Positions 6,569 through 13,687 are shown, counted from the first letter of the stretch. The stretch: 16,093 nt of DNA from an uncultured Porphyromonadaceae bacterium (GCA_947074265.1 CAMTPD010000004.1:1-16093), one strand, 5' to 3'. Numbers and translations: made by a program. Notes: a model not told the origin generated them from the sequence alone.

Positions 6569-8317
6569 ATGGAGAATAATACATTACTTACTCAGGTAAT
6601 CGGGAAAGCGAAATCATGGCTTACTGATAGCTATGACGCAGAAACCAGAGCTGAGGTTGAACGCCTATTGAACAATGAAGATCCGACAGAACTTATCGAG
6701 TCATTCTACAAAGACCTTGAATTTGGTACAGGTGGATTGCGCGGTATTATGGGCGTAGGTTCAAACAGAATGAACATTTACACCGTTGGAGCAGCAACGC
6801 AAGGTTTGTCAAATTACTTGAAACAAGAATTTGCGCACCTTGATCAAATCAAAGTAGTAATCGGTTACGACTGTAGAAACAACAGCCGTCGTTTCGCAGA
6901 AATCTCTGCAGATATCTTCACAGCAAACGGTATCAAAGTTTACATCTTTGAAGACTTGCGTCCTACACCTGAAATGTCTTATACAATTCGTACACTAGGA
7001 TGTCAAAGTGGTATTATCCTTACTGCATCTCACAATCCTAAAGAATACAACGGATACAAAGCATACTGGGACGATGGTGCTCAGGTGATTGCTCCTCACG
7101 ATAAAAACATCATTGCCGAAGTAAACAAGATCAGATCGGCAAGTGATATTAACTTCCACGGCAAACCAGAACTAGTAGAAGTGCTTGGCGAAGCTGTAGA
7201 CAACGACTACATTCAAAAGCTTACAACAATATCTCTTTCACCGGAAGCGATCAAGAAGCATAACGATATGAAAATCGTTTATACTCCGATCCACGGAACA
7301 GGGGTGAAATTGATTCCTGCTGCGCTTAAAGCATTCGGCTTCACAAACATCGTGCATGTACCGGAGCAAGACGTAGTGAGCGGAGATTTCCCAACTGTAG
7401 TATCTCCAAACCCGGAAGAGCCGGCAGCACTAAGCATGGCGGTGAAGAAAGCTCAAGAAGTAGGAGCGGAGTTGGTACTTGCTTCAGACCCTGATGCCGA
7501 CCGTGTTGGTGCAGCAATCTTGAATGATAAAAACGAATTCATCCTTGTGAATGGTAATCAAACAGCATTGTTGTTTATCTATTACCTAATTACACGTTGG
7601 AAAGAACTAGGCAAACTTACAGGCAACGAGTACATCGTGAAAACGATTGTTACAACTGAGCTTATCCGTACGATTGCTGAGAAAAATAGCGTAGTAATGT
7701 ACGATTGCTATACCGGCTTCAAATGGATTGCAGCGATCATGCGTGAGCTAGAAGGCAAAAAGCAATACATCGGTGGTGGTGAAGAAAGCTACGGTTTCCT
7801 TTGTGAAGACTTCGTTCGCGATAAAGATGCGGTTTCTGCTTGTGCTATGCTTGCTGAGATTGCAGCTTGGGCAAAAGACAATGGCAAGACATTGTACGAA
7901 CTTCTTCAAGACATCTACATCGAGTATGGCTTCTCGAAAGAGAAAGGTATCTCTGTAGTGAAGAAAGGAAAATCAGGAGCAGAAGAGATCGAAGCAATGA
8001 TGAAAAACTTCAGAGAAAACCCAATCAAAGAGATTGCAGGCTCGAAGGTTACATTGATCAAAGACTTTGGCAAACTTTCTGCATTCAGCGTACTAGATGG
8101 CGAGTCATATACACTTGATATGCCAACAACGTCGAATGTGATTCAATATTTTACAGAAGATGAAACTAAAGTTTCGATTCGCCCTTCGGGAACTGAACCG
8201 AAAATTAAGTTCTACATCGAAGTAAGAGGTGTTGCCAAATCAAGAGAAGAGCTAGCTAAAGCAGAAGCTGAGGCGGAAGCTAAAATTGATGCGGTAAGAG
8301 CATCGATGGGCATTTGA
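6569..8317 (+). CDS. Phosphoglucomutase/phosphomannomutase (alpha-D-phosphohexomutase)
   Basis: The 582-residue enzyme interconverts hexose 1- and 6-phosphates through a phosphoserine, linking glycolysis to sugar-nucleotide and polysaccharide synthesis in the cytoplasm. All four family sites are present: the catalytic loop GIILTASHNPKEYNG with S154; the Mg-binding loop ASDPDADRVG (about 305-314); the sugar-binding loop IGGGEESYGF (about 401-410); and the phosphate-binding loop SIRPSGTEPKIKF near residue 540. The FGTGGLRGIMGVG block near 52-64 is typical of the long bacterial form. The start MENNTLL at 6569 is preferred over 6512 because it agrees with the promoter and family length. It is monocistronic: its own promoter upstream, a strong terminator downstream. 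PGM and PMM activity cannot be separated by motif. Confidence 0.95.
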   Translation: MENNTLLTQVIGKAKSWLTDSYDAETRAEVERLLNNEDPTELIESFYKDLEFGTGGLRGIMGVGSNRMNIYTVGAATQGLSNYLKQEFAHLDQIKVVIGYDCRNNSRRFAEISADIFTANGIKVYIFEDLRPTPEMSYTIRTLGCQSGIILTASHNPKEYNGYKAYWDDGAQVIAPHDKNIIAEVNKIRSASDINFHGKPELVEVLGEAVDNDYIQKLTTISLSPEAIKKHNDMKIVYTPIHGTGVKLIPAALKAFGFTNIVHVPEQDVVSGDFPTVVSPNPEEPAALSMAVKKAQEVGAELVLASDPDADRVGAAILNDKNEFILVNGNQTALLFIYYLITRWKELGKLTGNEYIVKTIVTTELIRTIAEKNSVVMYDCYTGFKWIAAIMRELEGKKQYIGGGEESYGFLCEDFVRDKDAVSACAMLAEIAAWAKDNGKTLYELLQDIYIEYGFSKEKGISVVKKGKSGAEEIEAMMKNFRENPIKEIAGSKVTLIKDFGKLSAFSVLDGESYTLDMPTTSNVIQYFTEDETKVSIRPSGTEPKIKFYIEVRGVAKSREELAKAEAEAEAKIDAVRASMGI

Positions 8318-8334
8318 TAAATCAATCAAAGCAT

Positions 8335-8373
8335 AAAAAAAGCGGATGTAACCTATGTGTTGCATCCGCTTTT
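8335..8373. terminator. Two-way intrinsic terminator between phosphohexomutase and nucleoside phosphorylase genes
   Basis: An 11-bp stem (8342-8352 GCGGATGTAAC with 8359-8369 GTTGCATCCGC, one wobble pair) has the 6-nt loop CTATGT. It is flanked by seven A (8335-8341) and four T (8370-8373). The A run gives a T tract on the minus strand, so it can end the converging minus-strand gene as well. Confidence 0.9.
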
Positions 8374-8380
8374 CTCATTT

Positions 8381-8418
8381 AAGCCATCTATTACGTGTAT
8401 AGATGGCTTTCTTTTATT
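8381..8418 (+). terminator. Second hairpin in tandem, plus-strand terminator-like
   Basis: A perfect 11-bp stem (8381-8391 AAGCCATCTAT with 8399-8409 ATAGATGGCTT) and a 7-nt loop are followed by TCTTTTATT. It reaches the last codons of the converging minus-strand gene. It follows the first terminator by about 10 bp. Confidence 0.65.
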
Positions 8419-9295
8419 AGATACGTTCCAGCACCTTCTCGATCAAATCGATCATACTGTTCTTATAGTTCGTATTCATATCTTTGTGGTATCTGCCCGC
8501 AATAACGGCGCATACTGTAAGTGCTTTATGCCCCATCAATGCAGCAAGCGAAGCCAAAGCCGCACTCTCCATTTCGTAGTTGGTGATGTGAAAGTCCTTA
8601 AACTTAAAGTCTTCAATCTTCTTATTAAAGTCGGGATCGGTCAGTGGTAAGCGCAGCTCACGCCCTTGCGGACCATAGAATCCGTTGCCTGAAATCGTAA
8701 TGCCCTGCACGATGTCTTCTTTGATGATACGCGACAACAATTCCGAATCATTGTTTACCGCATACGGACGCATGTTGGGTATCTGCCAATGACAATGCTG
8801 CATAAAGGCCTCTTCGAGTGCCAGGTCTCTGATTTTAGAGTTGTTCTTGTAGAAAAACGGAACACAATCGTAACCGATCGAGTAAGCCGAAGCCACAAAA
8901 CTACCTACCGGTACAATAGGCTGAAGGCCACCGCAGGTGCCGATACGTACAAGTGATAGTTGCTCAAACTTTAGATTCACCGTGCGCGTAGCAAAGTTGA
9001 TATTCTTTAGCGCGTCGAGCTCCGAGAGAACAATGTCGATGTTGTCGCCGCCAATACCATGCGATATCACCGAGATGCGTTTATCTTTATATTTTCCTGT
9101 TATCGTATGAAACTCACGATTGGTTACAGAGCACTCGATGTCACTCAAGTGTGCAGCGATAAGATCTACCCTTGCCGGGTCGCCCACCATAATGATTTTG
9201 TCCGAGATCTGTTCGGGTTTTAAGTGTAGATGAAAGATCGATCCGTCGTCATTGAGGATCAGTTCCGATTCTGGTATAATGCGTTTGTAACTCAT
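8417..9295 (-). CDS. Nucleoside phosphorylase (uridine phosphorylase-like, NP-I family)
   Basis: The 292-residue enzyme cleaves a nucleoside with phosphate to give a free base and (deoxy)ribose 1-phosphate for salvage. NP-I landmarks are clear: MVGDPARVD (36-44) with phosphate-binding G38 and R42; ISHGIGGDN (77-85); SLVRIGTCGGLQ (114-125) with phosphate-binding R117; and NYEMESAAL (239-247), whose E241-M242-E243 core binds ribose. GRYHKD near 268 comes where uridine phosphorylases close the base pocket. At 292 residues it is longer than E. coli Udp (about 250), with extra sequence at the N-terminus and around residues 145-175. Base preference is uncertain. It lies downstream of the nfeD-floA unit but beyond that unit's terminator, and I see no clear promoter in the 69-bp gap. 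Confidence 0.85.
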   Translation of the reverse strand: MSYKRIIPESELILNDDGSIFHLHLKPEQISDKIIMVGDPARVDLIAAHLSDIECSVTNREFHTITGKYKDKRISVISHGIGGDNIDIVLSELDALKNINFATRTVNLKFEQLSLVRIGTCGGLQPIVPVGSFVASAYSIGYDCVPFFYKNNSKIRDLALEEAFMQHCHWQIPNMRPYAVNNDSELLSRIIKEDIVQGITISGNGFYGPQGRELRLPLTDPDFNKKIEDFKFKDFHITNYEMESAALASLAALMGHKALTVCAVIAGRYHKDMNTNYKNSMIDLIEKVLERI

Positions 9296-9312
9296 AATGT
9301 AATTAGTGGTTG

Positions 9313-9348
9313 AAAAAAGCCGCGACCAAACATCGTGTTTGTCGCGGC
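9313..9348 (-). terminator. Intrinsic terminator of the nfeD-floA unit
   Basis: The stem pairs GCCGCGA and CAAACA (9319-9332, with one bulged C) against TGTTTG and TCGCGGC (9336-9348), with the 3-nt loop TCG. On the minus strand it is followed by six T (the A run at 9313-9318). It stands 16 bp after the FloA stop and 17 bp before the next minus-strand start codon, so it separates the two genes. Confidence 0.9.
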
Positions 9349-9364
9349 TCGTGTTATTGTTTAC

Positions 9365-10363
9365 TTATTTATCTTTCGAAGAGATCGTATTGGGTCCGCC
9401 CGCAGGCTTAGCAATAGACTCACGCATTGAAGTGTCTGCTTCGATATTCTTCATCTTATAGTAATCCATGATACCTAAGTTGCCACTTCTGAAAGCTTCA
9501 GCCATTGCTTTTGGAACCTCCGCTTCCGCTTCGATCACTTTGGCACGAGCTTCTTGCGCTTTGGCTTTCATTTCTTGCTCTAAGGCAATCGCCATAGCAC
9601 GGCGCTCTTCGGCTTTTGCCTGCGCAATGTTTTTATCAGCTTGCGCTTGGTCCATTTGCAACACGGCACCGATGTTTTTACCTATGTCGATATCCGCGAT
9701 GTCGATCGAAAGAATCTCAAATGCAGTTCCGGCATCGAGTCCTTTACGTAACACAAGCTTCGAAATAGAGTCCGGGTTCTCTAACACGGTCTTATGGCTT
9801 TCCGACGAACCGATAGAAGAGACGATACCTTCACCTACACGGGCCAAAATGGTTTCTTCTCCGGCACCCCCTACAAGTTGCTTGATGCTGGCGCGTACCG
9901 TAACACGTGCTTTAGCTACAAGCTGAATACCGTCTTTTGCCACGGCTGCTACCGGTGGTGTGTCGATTACTTTAGGGTTTACACTCATTTGTACGGCATT
10001 GAATACGTCACGACCTGCAAGGTCGATCGCTGTAGCCATTTGGAAAGACAAATCAATGTTTGCCTTCGAAGCCGAAACTAGTGCGTGCACAACCTTTTCG
10101 ATGTGTCCGCCCGCAAGGTAGTGGGCTTCGAGTTGGTCGCGTGTAAGTCCGTTCAAGCCAGCTTTGTGTGCTTCGATAAGAGCACGTACAATGGTTGAAG
10201 GCGGTACATTACGTATGCGCATTAAGAACAACTGGACTAGGGAAATGTTTACGCCCGATACCTTGGCAGATATCCACAACAGGAACGGAACGTAATAAAA
10301 GAATACAGCCAAAAGTAAAATGGCTAATCCTAATAGAACGATAGGGAAAATTACAGGTTCCAT
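9365..10363 (-). CDS. floA: Flotillin-like protein FloA
   Basis: The 332-residue protein matches the FloA (UPF0365, formerly YqfA) family in size and layout. A membrane hairpin lies at about 4-31, followed by [26 protein letters not shown] (the conserved opening of the domain). An SPFH/PHB-like region runs to about 230. A Glu/Ala-rich coiled coil follows (about 235-290, including [20 protein letters not shown]). The tail contains [17 protein letters not shown]. FloA oligomerises at the inner membrane and organises functional membrane microdomains. It is encoded 24 bp after an NfeD-family gene, the usual partner of bacterial flotillins, and a strong terminator closes the pair. Confidence 0.95.
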   Translation of the reverse strand: MEPVIFPIVLLGLAILLLAVFFYYVPFLLWISAKVSGVNISLVQLFLMRIRNVPPSTIVRALIEAHKAGLNGLTRDQLEAHYLAGGHIEKVVHALVSASKANIDLSFQMATAIDLAGRDVFNAVQMSVNPKVIDTPPVAAVAKDGIQLVAKARVTVRASIKQLVGGAGEETILARVGEGIVSSIGSSESHKTVLENPDSISKLVLRKGLDAGTAFEILSIDIADIDIGKNIGAVLQMDQAQADKNIAQAKAEERRAMAIALEQEMKAKAQEARAKVIEAEAEVPKAMAEAFRSGNLGIMDYYKMKNIEADTSMRESIAKPAGGPNTISSKDK

Positions 10364-10387
10364 AAATAGTAAATATAGTGTTTGTTT

Positions 10388-10885
10388 TTATTCGTTTGCA
10401 GCATCAAAAGGTTCTATCATAGAAACCACTTCGATGTTTGACAGGTTCTTGCCCGTAACACGCACGGGAGTATCTTCGTCGATGTACTCTTCGATTGATT
10501 TAGCCTCTACGATTACACCGTTTATTTTTACTTTACCCATGGGGTTGAGGCGGGAATACGCAATACCGGTATCGCCCACTGCAATCTTATCGAGATCCGA
10601 ATCGTCGACTTTGCTATTGCTATCGGTCTTGAGCGAAAGGCGGTCTAGTGCTTTCGATTTCAACAGCCAGAAGAATGCTGCGGCAAAGACAATTGCTCCG
10701 CTTACCAAGGCAATGCCCGAGGCAACCGCACCAAGCGTGGAGTATACATATACGAAGGCTCCAATGGCAAAGAGTGCTCCGGCAATTCCGGCAATGGTAA
10801 TACCCGGCAAGAGAAATATCTCTACCAGTAGCAACGTGATCGCAATGATGATCAACAGTATTGCGAGGATGATTTGTGTAACCAT
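10388..10885 (-). CDS. NfeD family membrane protein
   Basis: This 165-residue short-form NfeD protein has membrane segments at about 3-25, 29-50 and 56-76. A linker leads to a C-terminal OB-fold domain (about 99-157). There GDTGIAYSRLNPMGKVKING and SIEEYIDEDTPVRVTG show the family pattern (G-x2-G, L-P-G-V, then a charged turn before VxV). The serine-protease domain of long NfeD proteins is absent. Short NfeD proteins occur next to SPFH/flotillin genes and are thought to assist them; floA follows here by 24 bp on the same strand. Known biochemistry of this form is thin, so the role is inferred from the pairing. Confidence 0.9.
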   Translation of the reverse strand: MVTQIILAILLIIIAITLLLVEIFLLPGITIAGIAGALFAIGAFVYVYSTLGAVASGIALVSGAIVFAAAFFWLLKSKALDRLSLKTDSNSKVDDSDLDKIAVGDTGIAYSRLNPMGKVKINGVIVEAKSIEEYIDEDTPVRVTGKNLSNIEVVSMIEPFDAANE

Positions 10886-10943
10886 AAGCTGTTTAATTAC
10901 TTAATGAGGTTATGTCGCGACGGGTTGTTTCCCTTCACGATGA

Positions 10944-10951
10944 TAAAGATA
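10944..10951 (-). promoter_or_regulatory. Weak candidate -7 box for nfeD-floA
   Basis: On the minus strand this reads TATCTTTA, one base from TAnnTTTG. It sits in a very AT-rich stretch (10945-10981) about 60 bp before the NfeD start. No -33 TTG is seen at the right distance. Confidence 0.3.
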
Positions 10952-11135
10952 TAAAAATATATTACTTGTTATAATAAATAAAGGGAGTTGGACTAAATAA
11001 TTTCCTTAAAGCGCAAAAGTGTCTATTTCCTTGTCGAATTGCATCGGGGTTTTTCTCTATAAAAGGAGGTTAGTGTAATTGAAGAGGAGGAGTTGTATCG
11101 GTGAATGCATTGATTAAGGCACGTTGTCGAGAGAG

Positions 11136-11235
11136 TTAAGCTTAGACACGTACGTGTCTAAGATGTGTACACGGTCGTGACGCATTCTTGTCATATACCT
11201 GTCTAAGATGTGTACAGGTACGTGTCTAAGCTTAA
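11136..11235. repeat. 100-bp structured palindromic element with terminal 18-bp inverted repeats
   Basis: The ends are perfect inverted repeats: TTAAGCTTAGACACGTAC (11136-11153) and its reverse complement (11218-11235). Inside, a perfect 22-bp palindrome spans 11141-11162. A 16-bp direct repeat, GTCTAAGATGTGTACA, occurs at 11156-11171 and 11201-11216, exactly 45 bp apart. Each copy sits in a hairpin with the same 11-nt loop CTAAGATGTGT: stem CGTGT/ACACG (11153-11173) and stem TACCTGT/ACAGGTA (11196-11220). The 18-bp long-range stem and the local folds exclude each other. It could be a MITE-like element (TA lies on each side if the ends start at AGCTTAGAC), a protein-binding array or a structured RNA. 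I cannot decide which. Confidence 0.85.
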
Positions 11236-11310
11236 TTGTTGCGATGAGTGTGTTTGGTTTATGCGATGGGGCAGCTTATGGGCGGTGGTGTTGGTTATAA
11301 TGGAGGGTAT

Positions 11311-11344
11311 AAAAAATCCCCGACCGGCACGAGCCAATCGGGGA
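11311..11344 (-). terminator. Intrinsic terminator of the TPR/PD40 gene
   Basis: On the minus strand, CCCCGATTGG pairs with CCGGTCGGGG (10 bp including two G-U pairs; plus-strand 11334-11343 and 11318-11327). The 6-nt loop is followed by ATTTTTT. It starts about 33 bp after the stop codon. Confidence 0.9.
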
Positions 11345-11376
11345 GCTGTTATGGTATTGTCTTTTTATGCTAGGGA

Positions 11377-12810
11377 TTACTGATTTTTGCGTAGCACCAT
11401 GATCTCAGCGTTGCGTGCTTCTTTCTCTAGTTGATCCGGTGTGTTTTGCATTTCCTCAAGCTGTGCTTCGAGACGAAGGATAGCGGGTTGAAGTTGTTTC
11501 TTGTCGCTGTTGTTGCCTTCGGTATACTTCTTGCGAAGTTCGGCAAGGCTGCGCTCAACCTCTGCTACTTGCATGCGTGCCGATTGTGCTTTCTCGAATA
11601 GTTCGAGTGCCTTAGGGCTCGAAAAATCATCGGATGTAAAGTAAATAATGTTGTCGTTGATGATGAATTCGAAATCCTTTTTTTGTTTGTTGCTGCCTGC
11701 CGATTCGTAGGCAAGTTTTACAAGCTCGCTGTAGTCTTCGCCTTCTCTCCACGATTCGGCAATAGAGCTTATCATGGCGCGGTTGCGTAGGTATGCATCG
11801 TCGTCACTTTGTACGGTGCGGCGGCTTTGGTTAGGGATAAACAAATAAATTGCCACCTTTCCTTCGGGTTGGTTACGGTCGGTTACGAACCAGCCCAAGC
11901 CTTTTGCTTCGTCTACCACATACATGTAGTCGTTTGCAGGAGAGTTAAACGGCATGCCCAGCGGTTCAGGATTCAAATAGCTGTCGTTGTTCATGTTGTA
12001 ACGGGTTGCAAAGATGTCGTATCCACCAAGCGATCCGTTGCCGGTAGAGCCGTAATACACGGTAACACCGTCGCCCATTACATACGGGAAGTTATTGTTG
12101 CCGGCAATGTTTACATTGTCCGATAGTTTACGTTCGTCGCCAAAGGTATCGAGTTGCTTGGTTTGGGTAAACAAGGCATAGTTGCCGCTATCGTCGGGAC
12201 GAGCGTAATAGATTTTATCTCCCTTCTGATTCATGTATACGGTAGAGAATACCGGAGCAGAGCTTTCGAAGAATGTGTTGAACGGTTCCAACGATCCGCT
12301 CTCTTCACTTAGTTTGTAGTAAGAAAGGAATCGGTTGGTGTCGGTAACAACGCTGTCGATAATCTGGATATCCTCGGTATTGTTTACCAATCGTTGTGCA
12401 CGTTGTGCAAGCGCTAGCTTGTGTTCGTATTCCGACGCGTCGAGTTTCTTTTTCTCTAGCATCTTGATGTAGGTCTCGAATGCTTGCTCTGCCAAGTCGA
12501 AACGGTAGGTGTCGTAATAGATTTGTCCCAAATACTTGAATGCTTCTTGTACCTTCTTATTGGCTGCGATCTTTAAATGCTTTTCGGCCGCAAGCGGGTC
12601 GCCTGTTTCAAACAAGCATACACCATACCATTGGTTGTAAGATGTATTGCCCGGCGAACGCTGTACGAGTTTTTCCATAGCCGGCATGGCTTCGGCATAT
12701 TTTCCTTCGTTATATAGTTTTTTTGCCTGATCCAAACTTTGAGCACTTACAGAGCTAGCCCCTGCTGTTAGCAGCAAAGCCACAAAGAGATGGCGCAACA
12801 AGAATTTCAT
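11377..12810 (-). CDS. Exported TPR and PD40 (beta-propeller-like) domain protein
   Basis: A 477-residue exported protein. A signal peptide covers 1-23 (VSA before QSL). TPR-type helical repeats span about 25-150 (AKKLYNEGKYAEAMPAMEKL; WYGVCLFETGDPLAAEKHL; YLGQIYYDTYRFDLAEQAF). A WD40-like/PD40 region follows at about 185-330, recognised by GDKIYYARPDDSGNYALF, VTVYYGSTGNGSLGGYDIF and GLGWFVTDRNQPEGKVAIY. The C-terminus (about 405-470) is a Glu/Arg/Gln-rich coiled coil. In Bacteroidetes, TPR-PD40 proteins often end in an OmpA peptidoglycan-binding domain; this one does not. It is therefore not a canonical PorE-like protein. A periplasmic or outer-membrane scaffold role is likely, but function is unknown. 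It is divergent from ttcA and has its own terminator. Confidence 0.82.
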   Translation of the reverse strand: MKFLLRHLFVALLLTAGASSVSAQSLDQAKKLYNEGKYAEAMPAMEKLVQRSPGNTSYNQWYGVCLFETGDPLAAEKHLKIAANKKVQEAFKYLGQIYYDTYRFDLAEQAFETYIKMLEKKKLDASEYEHKLALAQRAQRLVNNTEDIQIIDSVVTDTNRFLSYYKLSEESGSLEPFNTFFESSAPVFSTVYMNQKGDKIYYARPDDSGNYALFTQTKQLDTFGDERKLSDNVNIAGNNNFPYVMGDGVTVYYGSTGNGSLGGYDIFATRYNMNNDSYLNPEPLGMPFNSPANDYMYVVDEAKGLGWFVTDRNQPEGKVAIYLFIPNQSRRTVQSDDDAYLRNRAMISSIAESWREGEDYSELVKLAYESAGSNKQKKDFEFIINDNIIYFTSDDFSSPKALELFEKAQSARMQVAEVERSLAELRKKYTEGNNSDKKQLQPAILRLEAQLEEMQNTPDQLEKEARNAEIMVLRKNQ

Positions 12811-12836
12811 AGAGTCTTATTATTTTAGTTGAGTTT

Positions 12837-12844
12837 CAAAGGTA
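12837..12844 (-). promoter_or_regulatory. Candidate -7 box for the TPR/PD40 gene
   Basis: On the minus strand this reads TACCTTTG, an exact TAnnTTTG, 27 bp before the start codon at 12810. No TTG lies 19-21 bp further upstream. Confidence 0.45.
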
Positions 12845-12875
12845 ATAATATTTTTATTTCTTATGTGTCGGGGCT

Positions 12876-12898
12876 CGCAAAATTGAAGTAATTTTGCG
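12876..12898. promoter_or_regulatory. ttcA -7 box inside a perfect 9-bp inverted repeat
   Basis: CGCAAAATT (12876-12884) and AATTTTGCG (12890-12898) are exact reverse complements with a 5-bp spacer. The right arm overlaps TAATTTTG (12889-12896), a full TAnnTTTG match on the plus strand for ttcA, with the ATG 19 bp farther on. The left arm gives CAATTTTG on the other strand, one base from the consensus. The dyad may be an operator or simply a near-symmetric promoter pair. Confidence 0.5.
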
Positions 12899-12915
12899 GT
12901 CGACACAAAAACAAT

Positions 12916-13668
12916 ATGGCAAAGTTAAGCGAATTAGAACTTCTTTTCAAAAAAGTAGAAGCCAAGGTGGTAAAGGGCATATTTGAGTATGGCCTTATCG
13001 AAGATGGCGACAGAATTATGATTGGTCTTTCGGGTGGGAAAGATTCATTGGCCCTTATCGATTTCCTGGGACGACGAATGAAGATTCATCGTCCGAAGTT
13101 TGAACTGGTGGTTGCGCACATTATTATGACCAACGTGCCTTATCACTCGGATCTCGAATACTTGCGCGCGCATACCGAACAGTATGGTATTCCTTTTGTA
13201 GTGCACGAAACTTCGTTTGATCCAACTACCGATCATCGTAAGTCGCCTTGCTTTCTGTGCTCGTGGAACCGACGCAAAGCGATGTTTGAAGTTGCTAAGG
13301 CAAACAACTGCAACAAGATTGCCTTGGGACATCACCAAGATGACATCATCCAAACGCTTTTGATGAACATGACGTATCAAGGGGCATTCAGTACAATGCC
13401 GCCTAAACTAAAGATGGAGAAGTTTGATATGACTATCATTCGTCCCATGTGTCTGGTAGAGGAGAAAGACTTGATTCGCATTGCCGAATGGAGGGGATAT
13501 AAGAAACAGATCAAGGCGTGTCCGTATGAGACTTCATCGTCTCGCCCCGATATGAAAGAGATCGTGGCGAAACTGGAAGAGCTGAATCCGCACGTGCGAA
13601 GAAATATTTGGGGTAGTATGGCAAACATTCAGAGCGATTATCTGCCACAGAAGCATGAAGAACAATAA
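12916..13668 (+). CDS. ttcA: tRNA 2-thiocytidine biosynthesis protein (TtcA-type, PP-loop ATPase)
   Basis: TtcA thiolates cytidine 32 of certain tRNAs, using ATP to activate the base and an iron-sulfur cluster to handle sulfur. The 250-residue protein shows the PP-loop IGLSGGKDSLALIDF (36-50) with SGGKDS at 39-44. It also has PCFLCSWNRRKAMF (111-124) with C112 and C115, and the ALGHHQDDIIQTLLMNM block (136-152). A third conserved cysteine in KACPYE (C202) replaces the PCxxC of E. coli TtcA by position. Three cysteines are what the 4Fe-4S site needs. It is shorter than E. coli TtcA (311 residues), mainly at the ends. The next gene, 19 bp downstream, is a DUF486 membrane protein, probably co-transcribed. 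Confidence 0.92.
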   Translation: MAKLSELELLFKKVEAKVVKGIFEYGLIEDGDRIMIGLSGGKDSLALIDFLGRRMKIHRPKFELVVAHIIMTNVPYHSDLEYLRAHTEQYGIPFVVHETSFDPTTDHRKSPCFLCSWNRRKAMFEVAKANNCNKIALGHHQDDIIQTLLMNMTYQGAFSTMPPKLKMEKFDMTIIRPMCLVEEKDLIRIAEWRGYKKQIKACPYETSSSRPDMKEIVAKLEELNPHVRRNIWGSMANIQSDYLPQKHEEQ

Positions 13669-13687
13669 ATTGATTAACAAATAAAGT

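Larger units (their letters stand above)
10886..11376. other. Long intergenic region between nfeD and the TPR/PD40 gene
   Basis: No supported gene lies in these 491 bp. From left to right it holds the AT-rich nfeD upstream region (to about 10981), then 11000-11135 with no recognisable element. The palindromic element at 11136-11235 comes next, then a G/T-rich stretch (11240-11310), and finally the terminator of the minus-strand TPR/PD40 gene. The flanking genes both point left, so the region is upstream of nfeD and downstream of the TPR/PD40 gene. Confidence 0.7.

Noticed and set aside
9468..10081. Open frames on the strand opposite floA
   Set aside because: They are antisense shadows of the FloA gene; their composition (Ser/Ala/Ile-rich) follows from its coiled-coil codons and no family is recognisable.
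10320..10904. 194-residue frame opposite nfeD
   Set aside because: Antisense to a clearly recognisable NfeD gene, Ser/Thr-rich and low complexity, with no family resemblance.
10886..11135. tRNA or other known RNA gene in the long intergenic region
   Set aside because: No T-loop sequence, cloverleaf arms or recognisable riboswitch core could be found by eye on either strand.
11101..11139. 12-codon frame starting GTG with an AGGAGGAG-like sequence before it
   Set aside because: Too short, GTG start, no promoter, and Shine-Dalgarno sequences are not a reliable start signal in Bacteroidetes.
11156..11216. CRISPR-like array from the repeated 16-mer
   Set aside because: Only two copies, 16 bp long, with internal symmetry extending into the supposed spacer; no cas genes nearby.
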